Source of the DNA: Mesocentrotus franciscanus
Lineage: Eukaryota; Echinodermata; Echinoidea; Camarodonta; Strongylocentrotidae
Reading direction: 5' to 3'
Assembly: GCA_037976565.1 (NCBI GenBank)
Contig: CP137668.1
Span: 22,358,251-22,422,250, forward strand
Length of the DNA stretch: 64,000 nt
In this document: positions 48,825 to 60,360 of the stretch, one piece after another
Position numbering within the stretch: the stretch's first letter is position 1
Layout: every line of letters starts with the position of its first letter
Translations under genes and position numbers: made by a program
Notes under the pieces: model-generated
Database searches by the model: none
Seen by the model: the letters and a program-made list of their open reading frames with translations, nothing else
Told to the model about the DNA's origin: nothing

Positions 48825-51800
48825 ATCTCCACCCATTTTATTGATTTTCACATTCCTCTGTTTGTGTAAAAATGCTTAAACTAGACTCCGTCGAGTCGGT
48901 GTATTTTATGAATTATGTCAATATTATAAGTGTTTCTTATATCAATTGTTTTTTAATCGTACATAATTTGTTTAAATAATTTTATATTTTTGGATACTGA
49001 ATAGGCTACTCTGGTTAAATATGTGAAATAAATGAATAAGTAAATAAATGAATAAGTAATTTTTGTTACAGAACCAACATTTGTCTTCACGACCCCCTAC
49101 CCATCTATTCTGAGTTCGGATGAACCGATTGACCTCGGCCCTGATCTAGGGGTCATCACTGCTCAACCAGGTAAACATTATATTCTCTTAGTATAATTTA
49201 TGTTGTTATTTTGTTCTGAAAAAAAGACTACAGTAACTACTTTTTGTGGGATTAATTTCCATAGTATTAGATTATTTGAGAGGGTATGTAAAGTGATGAA
49301 GTGTTCATTCATTTTCTTTATAAGTTTATAAGTACTAGGAACAATGTGTCATTAAGCGTTTCATTATTATTATTATCATTAATATTATTATCATCAGAAT
49401 TTGTATTATTGTTGTTATTATTATTGTTATTATTATTATTATTATAAATGTTATTATTATCATTACTATCATTTCTATCATTATTATTATCATCATGTTT
49501 TATTGTTATTGTTATTGTTATTATAATAATTATTAATATAATTAGCATTATTATCATTATCATTATTATCATTATCGTTATTATTATCATTATTATTATT
49601 ATTACTACTACTATAGTTATTATTATCATTATCATTTTTATTTTTATTGTCATTATTATCATTATATCATCATTATCATAACTGTTATTATTACTATTAT
49701 TATTATTATCATCATCATCATAATTTTGTTATTACTCATGCCTTGGTACCTCACTCAACAACAACAAAATGTTGATGAAAGAAGTAGGATTGTTATGCTT
49801 ACTAAAGTCAACAAATCAGAAATGAAACAGTTACATGTATTCATTTATGAAAATACTGCAGATTTGTTAATTACTAACTTCTTTGTCTGGCGAATGACTT
49901 TGTTTTTAAATAACTTGACAGGTTTGAATTGTGCTGAGGGTCGTTTTGCATGCGCAGACGGTAGGCAATGCGTACTACAGGATACCGTATGTGACATCAT
50001 GTTTGACTGTACAGACGGATCAGACGAAAGTCCTAATATCTGCAGTGAGTGTCAACATACAGTTGTTGAGGAATATAGGATAAGGACGAAAATGATGAAG
50101 ATGACAAGGATGATACAGAGGAGGAGGAGCATTGTGATGACGAGGATGATGATAAGCCATATAAGGATAATGATGAGGAAAGATGATGATAAAGAGAAAG
50201 AGGAGCTAGGAAGAGGAGGAGTATTAAGATGATGGTGGTGAATGGTGATCATGAGAATAATGTGAGGATGGTGATCATGGTGATGGTATTGATGATGATG
50301 GTGGTGATGATGATGATTAGGATAATGAAGATGATAAGGATGCATCATAAATGATTTTGATGTCGTTAATTCATCTGTCATTGTAACAGGAAGTTGGCTT
50401 CCAAGATGATGATGATGGTGATGATGATAATGATTAGGATAATGAAGATGATAAGGATCGATGCATCACAAATGATTTTGATTTTGTTTATTCATCTGTC
50501 ATTGTAACAGGAAGTTGGTTTCCAAGATTATGATGATGGTGATGATGATAATGATTAGGATAATGAAGATGATAAGGATGCATCACAAATGATTTTGATT
50601 TTGTTTATTCATCTGTCATTGTAACAGGAAGTTGGCTTCCAAGATAATGATGATGGTGATGATGATAATGATTAGGATAATGAAGATGATAAGGATCGAT
50701 GCATCACAAATGATTTTGATTTTGTTAATTCATCTGTCATTGTAACAGGAAGTTGGCTTCCAAGATGATGATGATGGTGATGATGATGATGATGATGATG
50801 GTTTTGTTGGTATGATTGGTCAACGTGGTGGTGATGTAGGCGGTTCGTAGTGGTAATGAGGGTTGAGGCGATATTCCTTCCACGGTTGATAATACTGTTG
50901 ATGATGATGGTGTACACACGGTGATAGTTATATACATCAGTGGTTACTGCGGTAGAAGTGGATCTGAAATTGCCAAGAATAATACTTAATGTGACCGTGG
51001 TGATGGTGGCTGTGATGCAAATCATGACAGGAATACTCCCCGGGGAGGGAAGATGGTATACACTTGAGTGGAGGCTGGAAATCTACAATGGTAAATAATA
51101 ACATCTTAAACTATAGCGAGTTAATGCACTGTATAAACGCTAGCATTATCTTTATCACAATCATAAAACAGTAAAGTTAAGCACTATCACGCTCATGTTT
51201 TGTCGTGTTTACAATGGACTCTGTTCTATACCGTGACACGTTCCAAACTATAGTGGAGGTTTCAGGTAAGCTATATATCTATGATAATTCTCTTTGAAAC
51301 TTGAACAAGAAATTAAATAAATAGTCTGCTAATTTTCTAGACACGAAACAAAGTTTCATGCTCATTTAAAAAGTGACGAGTCAAGATCGAATAAAATTCT
51401 AAACTTACATGATAATTATTGAATGCTTGTTCTTCAGACCTTGATCGAGAGTGTCCTACTGGCTTTACTAAGTGCAACAGGTCACCACAGTGTATTAATG
51501 ACAAAGATTGGTGCGATGGCGTCTACCATTGTTACAATGGGGCCGATGAGAAGTACTGCAGTAAGTTCATATTCCACATTGTTAGATGTTCTCTAGCTAG
51601 TTTTCTACCATGTTAATTAGAAGGAAAATAAACATCTTCACTTGTACTTGTACGCATGTTGGAAATTGTCACTTTCGAAAACAAAAGGGCATCCATGTAG
51701 TGATATAGGCCTACACGATTATTTTAGTGTTACCAAACCAATATATGCCCATGTTAATCATTAAAGAATAGGATTTGTTTTAGCGGAGTGGGGCAGACAA

Positions 51801-54800
51801 TAAAAAGGCAAAATCAAAACAATACAAAAAAGAAATTAAATATAACAGAAAGGAAGTTGACCGTAGCCTGGCATTGGCGTTTTGGTACAATTTCCCCTGG
51901 AGAGTTTGTAACTCTTGCCCGTATATTAACTTTTCAGTTTCAAGAATATTTGCGAGTGAGCGAGCAATAATTTGTACAGTTTATTAAGATAAAGAACCTC
52001 TAATGGTGGTTCATCGTGTATTTATTTCTTGATCTGATAGTTCCTTGTGTATACAATAATTATATACGTACTTATAGTACCCATTACCGCTTGTCTCACA
52101 TGTCGTATCTACCTCTCTCTCTCTCTCTCTCTCTCCTTATATTGCCCAGTGTCCTGTGTTGGACCTACGGGTGGTGAGAAAAAATTGATGATTGAGGATT
52201 TCTGTGATGGTGTTCAGGACTGTGATGACAACTATGATGAAACATCAGAACGGTTAGCTTTGCTTAATTTCTTTCTTTTCTTTCATTATCAGATATTTCC
52301 TATATTGTATTAACAAAGAAATTAGTTTTCACTGGAACCCAAATCAATAGTTGACAGGAAAAAAATAAGCAGGGTTTTTAAAGATCAAAGTTGAATGAAA
52401 AGTAGTGGGGCACCATAGCAATTCAATTGTGCATTTCTGTGATAAAAGCACAAAATTTGGCACACAGGTAGATTAATATTTTCTTTACAAAACTTGATAT
52501 TGAGCCACCTCAAATTCGCCCCTTGAGGCCCGTTGTGCCCCCTTTAAATGCCCCCTCTTGGTACTTTTTTCCTATATGCTTTTGACAAAATTGATATGTT
52601 GTTAGCACACATAGGTTAAATCAAATAATTCTAAAGTCATATTTTTAATTTCCAATCCTCAGAATTATGTAAATAAAGTCCAGGTGCCCATTTGTTCAAA
52701 TAAACGCCCATGTATAAAGTATTATAAAGATATTTTGTTGTAGAATATGTGTGAAATGTTTCTAGTTAGGCCTGTATGATGTATATTTAACAAAAAAAGA
52801 TGGTATAGGCAGTGGCGGATCCAAAAACATGTAAAAACACCCTTTTTTGAGAGAAAAAAAGAAGATGGGCCCCTCCCCTGGCGCTCAAGGGGGGGGTGGT
52901 GGTTAATTTTTTTTTTTTTTCAATTTTCGAAGGCAAAAAAAAAAAATTGTGCTCACAACCCCCACTGAGCGGAAAATCGGCCGGCACGGTTTTCAAATTT
53001 TCGCACGAAGTGGGCCCCTTTTTTGGCCCCCTCCCTTGCCGCCGGCTGGATCCGCCCCTGGGTATAGGTGCCCATTTTGAAGAACAAGCCCTAAAATACA
53101 ATTATGTGTAATGTAAGATTTTCGAACCTTGTTACATTAATCTTGATTATGCATTTTTGGCACAAAGCTAAATGAACATGTCATAAAGGAAATAGAATAT
53201 TGAGCCATTTCAAATTCTGCCTCTGGGGCCAGTGCCAGGGATCTTTCAAAACGGTTGCCATACTCTTTTATGCACAACTAGTCGTAGATTAATTGAAGTT
53301 TTGTAAGAACTATCAAATGAAGTTCGGGTGCAATGTATCATATCAAATTAATTTGGAAACTTGCCCTTGCATGGCCACCTACATCGTAAAAAGTGGCGTA
53401 GGTGCCCTTTTTGATGTAAGGGCTCACGTGATGATACAATCAAATTCTTTATACGCTATTATGTGAAATGTGTATTGCATGTAGGTGTGATGTAATATAA
53501 TTATAATACATGACAAAACTTTGGACGTTAATCTCACAAAAAGTGGATTAGGTACCCGGTCCTTTCAGAGTGGGCCCTTTTTATTATTCAGGTAAGACAT
53601 AGATATTGGGTTGTCAATTGCTGTGAACTATTTGTAGAGGTGTTAACTTTGGTCTAGTGGATAAGTCACCAGACAGTGTACCACAAGGTACGGGTTTAAA
53701 ATCCCTGCCACAGCTCTAAATAATCGTCCATACTCAATCCCGGTGAGGTAAATGGGAACCTGGCAGGAATTAATTCATTGACATGCTAGAGCACCATAAT
53801 GGCAGCTATGGTAAAGCCGGGGTAATAATTGTGGAGCACAAGGAGTGTCAAGTTTGATAGACATGGGCACTATACGAGAATCCATGATTGCAAAAATGAC
53901 TATAATTTGTAATGGATTCTACACCTATTTCATTACAATACTTGATCATTTATATATATATATATATATATATATCTTCTTTTTTTTGGGGGGGGGTATA
54001 ATATTTGTTTTTTCCTGATCTGAGTGAAGTTTAAAGGGCAAGTCCACTCCAAAAATAACTTACTTTTAATAAAAGCAGAAAAATCTGACAAACCAATCAA
54101 AAAAAGTTTGAGCAAAATCGGATAACTAATAAGAAAGTTATGAATTTTTGAAAAAGTATGTAAAACTATGGAACGATGAGAATCACAACACAAATTGCCA
54201 AGATGGTTTCAGTTTGTGACGTCATGTCCTCACAACTTATCAATTGCTTTATATAGTTTAATCCCATTAATTTCCCTTTTTATCCCCCAAAACTTGATTT
54301 CCCCATGCCTTTGCCCAGGTTATATGATTTGTATCATATTGCGTGCATGACATTTCCCAAAAACCTTTATGAATTTTGAAGAATTGATACTATTTTCTGA
54401 ATATTGTATTTCATAATTATTGATTTTTATATAAATAGTTTATCAAAATTCAATTTTTTATGATTTAACTGGACAAAAATTACTCTTTATTTGTGCATCC
54501 ACACAAAAAAACATATAACTAACAATTTAACTTGGATGCTGATGTGAAGAAATAAGATTCTTAAGGTGAAATTAGGAAATTTATATTATCAATATAAAGA
54601 AAATAATTATTGGATAGTGAGGACCATACGTCACAGACTCATGAGTGAGTTGCCAATTTGTGTAGTGATTTTCAAAGTTTTTCATGTCATTAAAAATTCA
54701 TAACTTTCTTATTAGTTATCCGATTTTGCTCAAACTTTCTTTGATTGGTTTGTCTGATTTTTCTGGTTCTATTGAAAGTAAGTTATTTTTGGAGTGGACT

Positions 54801-56302
54801 TGGGTTTTAACACCTGTTACTTAATATTTCATTGCAGTTGTAATCATCCATGCCCACTTGGCTCGAGTAAGTGTGCTGATGGACTTCAATGCATCAAGGA
54901 TGATTTATTCTGTAACGGATTCAAGAATTGCAGGGACGGATCCGATGAAAGTAAAGACTGTGGTAAGTAAAAAAACTATGACCAATGACAATATATTTAC
55001 TGGATTCCGTTTTACCTATATATAGTGATGTATTGCATTTGATATCTATATTTTGTTGAACATCCGGGATGTCGTTTGAATTTTTAAAATTAAAATCAGA
55101 CCAAGTTTTCCAACATCCAAAATAACATCTTTTAATTTATTATAAAACACAGTCTATTTCGTTCGGGGATATGTTCGCTGAGACCTACGTCTATAGCGTC
55201 ACCGAATCGCTCTCCTACTAGTCGGGTCAATTTATGGAAAAAATACCCCAACCCCCAAACAAATTGCAACCAAAGGTTTTTCAACGGTTTCCGGCAGTGT
55301 TTGGAATCAGCAATAACATAATAAAAATCTAAGAAAATCGGATCCCCGGAAAGCGATTTTTTTTTGCTCATAGGGGTGCTATTTTTTCAACCACCACCCC
55401 TTGAGCGCCAGGAGGGGCCCATCTTCTTTTTTTAAAAAAAGGGTGTTTTTACCTGTTTTTTCTAGGGGCGGGGACCCCCTGAATCCGCCACTGCTATGAC
55501 CACCCAAACATCTGGGAAAATGGCCGCCAATCTCCTATAAATGACCGAAGGTGAGCTACTCTTGGTAATAAAGCTGTAATTAGCAAGATTAGCAAAAAGA
55601 TACAATATGTATTTAAAAAACTCCTCCAATCAGAGGGATTTTTAGGTCAAGTCTAGTCTAGCGACGGTCTTATCGAACATTCGTCGATGATATTATCGAC
55701 TCGTGGTTTCCTGTTTTGTTTTTTGTTTATTCATCTATTTATTTATTTGTTTTTTTTTTGGTTTTTTTATACGTGTATTTAAAAAAAAAACCTTTCCCTG
55801 TTTTCCGCTGTAGCTCGCAGCATGGAAGAATGTGAACGTTTTGAAATGTTCTCTTGTGACGGTATCTGTATGATCAAGTCCGCCCTCTGCGATGGAATGG
55901 CAGACTGCAAGGATGGTGTTGACGAAAGAGGATGCTCAAACGGTTGGATATTTGGTTGTTTGAATATTTCATAAACATCTAAATCCATAATTATGAACCG
56001 TGATAAATAGAGATATATTTAAACTACTAGTAGATTTAAATAAAATAAGGTTTCAATTCATTAATCTTACAGTAAAGAGTAAGAATTTTTCATTTCCTTC
56101 TTTGCATGAATATAGAATATATTATTGTAGGCCCCTATTGTTTTTTTTAATAATCATTTCTATTATTATCATTATTATTATATAGTTTACATGCACATGA
56201 ATCTTTTTATAATGATAATGATACTAATGATAATCATAATAATAATAACAATAATAATAATAATAATAATAATAATGATAATAATAATAATAATAATAAT
56301 AG

Positions 56303-56366
<64 letters not shown>

Positions 56367-59140
56367 AATAATAATATGACAATGAAAATGTATATCTTCT
56401 GTTTTTAGACATCTTCTCATGTCCTGATGGCTTCATTCGGAGGAAGCAAGATCACGCCTGTGTATTCCAGATTATTTCGGTAAAGCTTAATTTCTAAATA
56501 TCTTTTATTCTATTCAGGTTCTTGATTAATTTAATTATTATATATAAATACAGGCGCGGATCCAGGGGCCAGGGGCCTTGTCCCCCCGCCGCCAAAAAAA
56601 AAAGAGAGAGAGAGAGAAGGAAAAGAAGGGAAAGGGAAAGAGGAGAGAAAGGGAGAGAAAGGGAAAGAAAGAAGAGGAAGCAGAAAAGAAAAGGGAGAAA
56701 AGGGGGAAAGAAGGAGAGCGGGAGGGGGGGGGCCGAAGGAGCCTTGCCCCCCAGCAAAAAATAAGAGAGAAGGAAGGAAAGGGAAAGAAAAAAGGAAAAG
56801 AGGAGATAAAGGGAAGGAAATAAAGAGGAAGGAGAAAAGAAAAGCAGGAGGATATCAGTTGCAATTTTCCCGCCATAAGTTGTGGATCGGGGGAGGGGGT
56901 CAAAAGGCCCTTGCCCCCGCCAAAAAAAGGGGGGAAGGGAAAGGAGAGCTAAAAGGGAACAAAAAGAGGAAGAAGAAAAGAAAAGGATGAAAAGAAGGGG
57001 AGATCAGTTGCGATTAATTCGGCCAACAACGTCCGGATCGGGGGACCGAAAGGCCCTTGCCCCCAGAAAACTTAAAAGAGAGAGAAGGAAGGGAAGGGAA
57101 AGGGGAGCCCACGCCAATTAGTGACCTGCCAGTGTCACAAATAAGGTATCAATATAAGCTCATCTGACGGTAATTAAATGCCTAAAACCCCTGAGCCGGG
57201 GCTCTGCCCCTTGGACCCAACCTAGAGCCCTAAGGCGGGCCCCTGGATGCTCATCTGACCGTAATTTAATGCTTAAAAACCCTGAGCTTCCGGGGACTCC
57301 GCCCCCTGGGCCCCATGCCAATTAGTGACCTGCCAGTGTCACAAATAAGGTATCAAAATATGCTCATCTGACCGTAATTAAATGTCTAAAACCCCTGAGC
57401 TTCCGGGGGCTCTGCCCCCTGGACTCCACCTAGGGCCCTAAGGCGGGCCCCTGGATGGTCATCTGACGATAATTTAATGCCTAAAACTCCTGAGCTTCTG
57501 GGGGCTCCGCCCCCTGGACCCACGCCAATTAGTGTCCTTCCAGTGTCACAAATAAGGTATAAATATATGCTCATCTGACCGTAATTAAATGCCCATACGC
57601 CCTGAGCTTCAGGGGCTCCGCCCCTTGACCCCCGCCGGGGCTTTTCCCATAGACCCTACGCCAATTTACGCTACGCTCTACCTGATCGTACATACTTTAG
57701 CCTCCCCCCACCCACTTTGAAAAACGTTCAGCAGGGCCTCCATGTAAGAGTGGTGGTGATGGGGATTTTTTTCTGCCCCAAAAAAACGATTTTGCTCATT
57801 ACGCCACTGTTTTAGTGGTCACCATTACGTACCAATATTTGGCTCGCACAATTTCAAATTTGGCCCCCCTCCTAAGAAATCCTGGATCCGCACCTGTATA
57901 AATATAATTATTAAATTAATAATCGACTCGTGGTTTCCTGTTTTGTTTTATGTTTATTCATCTATTTATTTATTTGTTTGTTTATAAATATATATGATAT
58001 ATCCGACTATCAGAGCACATTGGGAGAGCTGCCTAAATCGTGACTATCAACAAATTCATCTGAATTCATATGAGTCTGTTTTCAATGCCATTTAAAATGC
58101 ATCCCAGAGAAAACGAAACCTGAAAACAAACAGATATTGTGAACAAACTGTGAGCTGTATAAATACGATTTCTAACTTTTCATAAAGTAGAAGTAAAATG
58201 CTTTCAAATTATACATTGATTCAATTAATCCATACACACTTCACTGAGCAACGTTGTTTTGAAATTGGTACGTCAAATTCGCAAAATCTGGCACAAATGA
58301 TATGGATATTGACAAGCCATTTTTTAAATACTGTTATTTTTTCAAGTGTGTATGGATTAATGCAATCAAGTATTATTTGTTACCATACTACTTCTCCTTA
58401 ATGATAAGCAAGAAATTAATTTTATACAGCTTATAGTTTCCTAGTTTGTTTTGGGGTTCCGTATATTCTGGGACGCACTGTTTAGCCTGAATGTTCCCTT
58501 TTTCCGAACACAAACAGAAATCTTTTCATTTAGGATCAACAAATTCCGATGTATTTTTACAGCGGCATTTTCACAAGAAACCATTTGTCCAGATCCAGTA
58601 TTTACAATAATAATGCGATCGCAAAGATTTTCAAGAAATCAATTTAAGGGCAATTTCATTATCCCATTGTATTGCCTATGACAGTAGTTATGTTCGGAGT
58701 ATGTATATCGTTGTAATGTGTGCACTTTCTACACGTTAATCACAATGCTATTTAAATTTAAATTTTTAAAGACAATTGCAGTGCTCTTTTGCAAATTCTC
58801 CCATGGGTAAAGTGCTTTTTTTTTTTTAAACAAGCGTTTTAAGGGTTAAAAAAATATTCAAAAAAATGATAACAGTAGGCAATATTATTTTCCCTCTAAA
58901 TGAAATATCTTAGTCTAAGAAATTTGACAAACATGGTGTTTGGGTGTGTTTGGGGAGGGGGGAGGGGTATCTTGAAATGCTACAAAATAATTATTTTTCT
59001 ATTAAATACTTTTCTCAATCATTACTCGTACTTGTTTCTCATTTCCTCTTCATTTTCTCTCCACAGAGCAGAGACCCATGAGGACAAGAAAGGCGAATGC
59101 AAAATGCTCATTCCACGGTTTCCACCCGTGTGAAAAATAA
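47346..59140 (+). CDS. Secreted acidic repeat protein with five LDLa modules, about 620-640 aa
   Basis: The exons are 47346-47433, 47580-48569, 49072-49170, 49922-50044, 51438-51560, 52150-52252, 54838-54962, 55814-55942, 56409-56479 and a terminal exon near 59067. All junctions are GT-AG; phases 1,1,1,1,1,2,1,1,0 agree and give 617 codons before the last exon. Residues 1-22 are a signal peptide (hydrophobic LVVIGLLQLVAVPTL), 30-359 an Asp/Glu-rich region with internal repeats, and 396-591 five LDLa cysteine modules: C396-C433, C439-C474, C477-C510, C514-C550, C557-C591. LDLa modules fold around calcium through their C-x-D-G-S-D-E acidic cluster and bind ligands outside the cell. No transmembrane helix is seen, so a secreted protein is inferred. 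I do not recognise a named orthologue. The function of the acidic region is unknown. Confidence 0.8.
47580..48569 (+). CDS. LDLa gene, 990-base acidic repeat exon (residues 30-360)
   Basis: The acceptor TTCCTGTTGTAG and donor GTAGGT, phase 1 to 1, bound one large exon. Its protein is dominated by D, E, L, T and S with no cysteine. Two short motifs recur: DDLIKNLMDLTD at 60-71, DELINDLMNLGD at 131-142 and DDLVKDLMDVQI at 175-186; then SEVITELVLDTE at 192-203, YEMITELTMVTE at 218-229 and TEVITELETDTD at 296-307. The open frame runs on past the donor into a CT-rich intron, which is read-through, not protein. Confidence 0.8.
48600..48835. repeat. CT microsatellite, LDLa intron after the acidic exon
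   Basis: Long (CT)n/(CTTT)n tract directly after the donor at 48570. Confidence 0.9.
49072..49170 (+). CDS. LDLa gene, 33-codon linker exon (residues 360-393)
   Basis: The acceptor TTTTTGTTACAG and donor GTAAACA bound 99 bases, phase 1 to 1. The sequence EPTFVFTTPYPSILSSDEPI is rich in Pro, Thr and Ser, as expected of an exposed, possibly O-glycosylated stalk before the LDLa modules. Confidence 0.7.
49355..49720. repeat. ATT/ATC microsatellite, intron before LDLa module 1
   Basis: About 370 bases of (ATT)n with ATC and GTT variants. It creates spurious Ile/Asn frames on both strands. Confidence 0.95.
49922..50044 (+). CDS. LDLa module 1 exon
   Basis: The exon has 123 bases, phase 1 to 1, and codes exactly one module with six cysteines. 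The calcium cluster is complete: CDIMFDCTDGSDESPNIC. The donor is GTGAGT. The symmetric phase is the signature of exon-shuffled LDLa modules. Confidence 0.9.
50060..50810. repeat. GAT-rich tract and about 120-base minisatellite, intron after LDLa module 1
   Basis: CATCTGTCATTGTAACAGGA recurs at about 50373, 50491, 50610 and 50732, followed each time by AGTTGG(C/T)TTCCAAGAT, GAT-type triplets and GATAAGGAT..GCATCA. The units are almost identical, which indicates recent expansion. Confidence 0.9.
51438..51560 (+). CDS. LDLa module 2 exon
   Basis: The exon has 123 bases, phase 1 to 1, acceptor TTGTTCTTCAG and donor GTAAGT. It has six cysteines, ending CDGVYHCYNGADEKYC. The cluster is slightly altered (NGADE for DGSDE), but the acidic D and E at the C-terminal cage positions remain. 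Confidence 0.9.
52150..52252 (+). CDS. LDLa module 3 exon, degenerate
   Basis: The exon has 103 bases, phase 1 to 2, acceptor TTATATTGCCCAG. It encodes one early cysteine, then CDGVQDCDDNYDETSER, with the last cysteine supplied by the next exon. The second and third cysteines of a normal module are missing, so two disulfides (C1-C3, C2-C5) cannot both form in the usual way. It is the only module with an asymmetric phase. The donor (GTTAGC) is weak. Confidence 0.7.
52810..53060 (+). mobile_element. hAT-like MITE, 251 bases, perfect 8-bp duplication
   Basis: GGTATAGG at 52802-52809 and 53061-53068 flank CAGTGGCGGATCC...GGATCCGCCCCTG. It sits in the intron between LDLa modules 3 and 4. A related reversed end (GAATCCGCCACTG) stands at about 55480-55492. 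Confidence 0.9.
53640..53895 (+). mobile_element. tRNA-derived SINE
   Basis: TGGTCTAGTGGATAAG (A-box) at about 53652 and CGGGTTTAAAATCCC (B-box, slightly mutated) at about 53692 form the tRNA-like head. A non-tRNA body follows with AATGGGAACCTGGCAGGAAT, AATGGCAGCTATGGTAAAGC and CACTATACGAGAATCCAT. RNA polymerase III promoter function is inferred from the boxes. Confidence 0.75.
54031..54810. mobile_element. 780-base foldback element with arms of about 200 bases, TTAA ends
   Basis: The left arm from TTAAAGGGCAAGTCCACTCC (54031) and the right arm ending GGAGTGGACTTGGGTTTTAA (54810) stay complementary for most of 200 bases, including CAATCAAAAAAAGTTTGAGC and GATAACTAATAAGAAAGTTA. It ends 27 bases before the LDLa module 4 exon. 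Confidence 0.85.
54838..54962 (+). CDS. LDLa module 4 exon
   Basis: The exon has 125 bases, phase 2 to 1, acceptor TTCATTGCAG and donor GTAAGT. It begins RCNHPC, so its first cysteine closes module 3. The module then ends CNGFKNCRDGSDESKDC with a complete calcium cluster. The acceptor lies 27 bases after the end of a 780-base foldback element. Confidence 0.9.
55814..55942 (+). CDS. LDLa module 5 exon
   Basis: The exon has 129 bases, phase 1 to 1, acceptor TTTTCCGCTGTAG. Its six cysteines end CDGMADCKDGVDERGC, with D and E of the cage present. The donor GTTGGA is weak. Confidence 0.85.
56190..56385. repeat. AAT microsatellite in LDLa intron 9
   Basis: (AAT)n with ATG variants, ending 25 bases before the next acceptor at 56408. 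Confidence 0.95.
56409..56479 (+). CDS. LDLa gene, penultimate exon (residues 594-617)
   Basis: The acceptor TCTTCTGTTTTTAG and donor GTAAAGC bound 71 bases, phase 1 to 0. The protein has two cysteines (FSCPDGFIRRKQDHACVF), perhaps half of a small cysteine-rich fold. If the donor is skipped, translation adds VKLNF and stops at 56497, giving a shorter alternative end. Confidence 0.6.
56551..57896 (+). mobile_element. Family A copy 3: hAT-like element, 1346 bases, perfect 8-bp duplication
   Basis: TATAAATA at 56543-56550 and 57897-57904 flank CAGGCGCGGATCCAGG...TCCTGGATCCGCACCTG. The layout matches copy 2 but has fewer GA modules and a shorter satellite array (57110-57660). It lies in the last intron of the LDLa gene. 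Confidence 0.9.
57905..59040. other. Remainder of the last LDLa intron
   Basis: AT-rich sequence. No other exon or element was recognised; small frames at 58198 and 58451 have no recognised domain. Confidence 0.45.
59067..59140 (+). CDS. LDLa gene, probable terminal exon, reading frame uncertain
   Basis: A CT-rich tract with CCACAG marks an acceptor at 59066, and AATAAA at 59185-59190 follows closely. Three closely spaced AGs (59066, 59068, 59071) compete. The first gives SRDP and a stop at 59081; the second or third gives RPMRTRKANAKCSFHGFHPC and ends at 59140. A third frame, ending at 59133, needs a different upstream phase. Confidence 0.4.
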
Positions 59141-59184
59141 CAATGTAAATAACATAATTGGTTGACTGTAGAAAACGTAGAATG

Positions 59185-59190
59185 AATAAA
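59185..59190 (+). terminator. Polyadenylation signal AATAAA of the LDLa gene
   Basis: A canonical hexamer 45-104 bases after the candidate stops. It supports 59067 as the start of the last exon. Confidence 0.5.
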
Positions 59191-60079
59191 TAGTGCCTTT
59201 GTGAAGATGATTCATAAAGCATATAAACACAATTATAATTGTTGATTGAACATCAATACAGTTGAGGGTATTTTATTAAGCAATTTCTATCCCGCACAAT
59301 CCCGCGTGTTTTTAAAACCTATATTACGAATTATGATGTTCTTCGAAAAATATATGATTTTTTTTTTAATTCTCTTTCTCTCCCCCATCCCAATCCTTTT
59401 TCTATTCGTTCGGTGTTATTATTCCCTATTTTGCTTCCCCGTCTCAGAAAGAGTAGATACGGAATTACTAAAAAATGTGAATTATTCCTAATGGAGATCC
59501 CAAGCTGTCATAGCCAGACCCTTATATGAAAATATAAGGGTGCATGTCATCGCGGCTGAGAATCGTAATGACGTCATACTCGTTACCTGACTGGCCATCG
59601 ACTGGAAGCCGATTTGGCCTTTTCTCCGACTGGTACAAATTAATAATCATTAAGTCATTCGTCAGTCGGACGTAATTATTATGTATTTTAATTGAATCGC
59701 TAAAATGCATGCAGTCGAAGTCGGGTTGTAGGCGTGCAGTGACCCCGTCTTTTCCTCTATCTTTGAGCCCCAATACAATATCAATCTGGTCTTAGACGCC
59801 AAAATATTTATTTTAAACGAGTGAAAATAAACAAATTTAAAGGAATTCACATACAAAACGTACCAGGAGTTTTCAGATCGAAATATATAAAAGATATCCG
59901 ATTACCATTGGGAAATTCGTCAGAGGGCCCGTAATTTCGTGGCACCTTTTATAAAGAAAAGGAGAAATAACTGCAAAACTCGAGAATTATAGAAAAAGGC
60001 GCTGAGGAAAAAATGAGAGGGTGAAACGAATAGTAAGAGGAGAGCGAGCAAGCGTGCGAGCGAGTGAGAGAGAAATTGA

Positions 60080-60140
<61 letters not shown>

Positions 60141-60360
60141 GCGTGGATAAGACAATTAAAATCAAGTATTCTTCTGAGGAAATTTCATAAAACACTCCTA
60201 TACCAGGTGGGTCACTGTGATCTTCATGAGCTATAAGATATATTCTCGTTGACATGATCACCCCCGAGAGCAGCAATCAGAACATGAACATTGTGGTACC
60301 CTAGGGATTACTTTTGAACAGAACATAATATGTAGGCCTATTGTTCTATGACACTTGGTT
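59191..60360. other. Downstream spacer with GT/GA microsatellite
   Basis: (GT)n then (GA)n at 60079-60134. Nothing else was recognised. Confidence 0.6.

Noticed and set aside
49318..49681. Poly-Ile and poly-Asn frames
   Set aside because: ATT microsatellite; no codon structure or splice context.
55360..55492. Reversed hAT-like end GAATCCGCCACTG with CTATGACC after it and another CTATGACC at about 54974
   Set aside because: The sequence next to the upstream CTATGACC does not begin with a matching end, so a complete element cannot be claimed.
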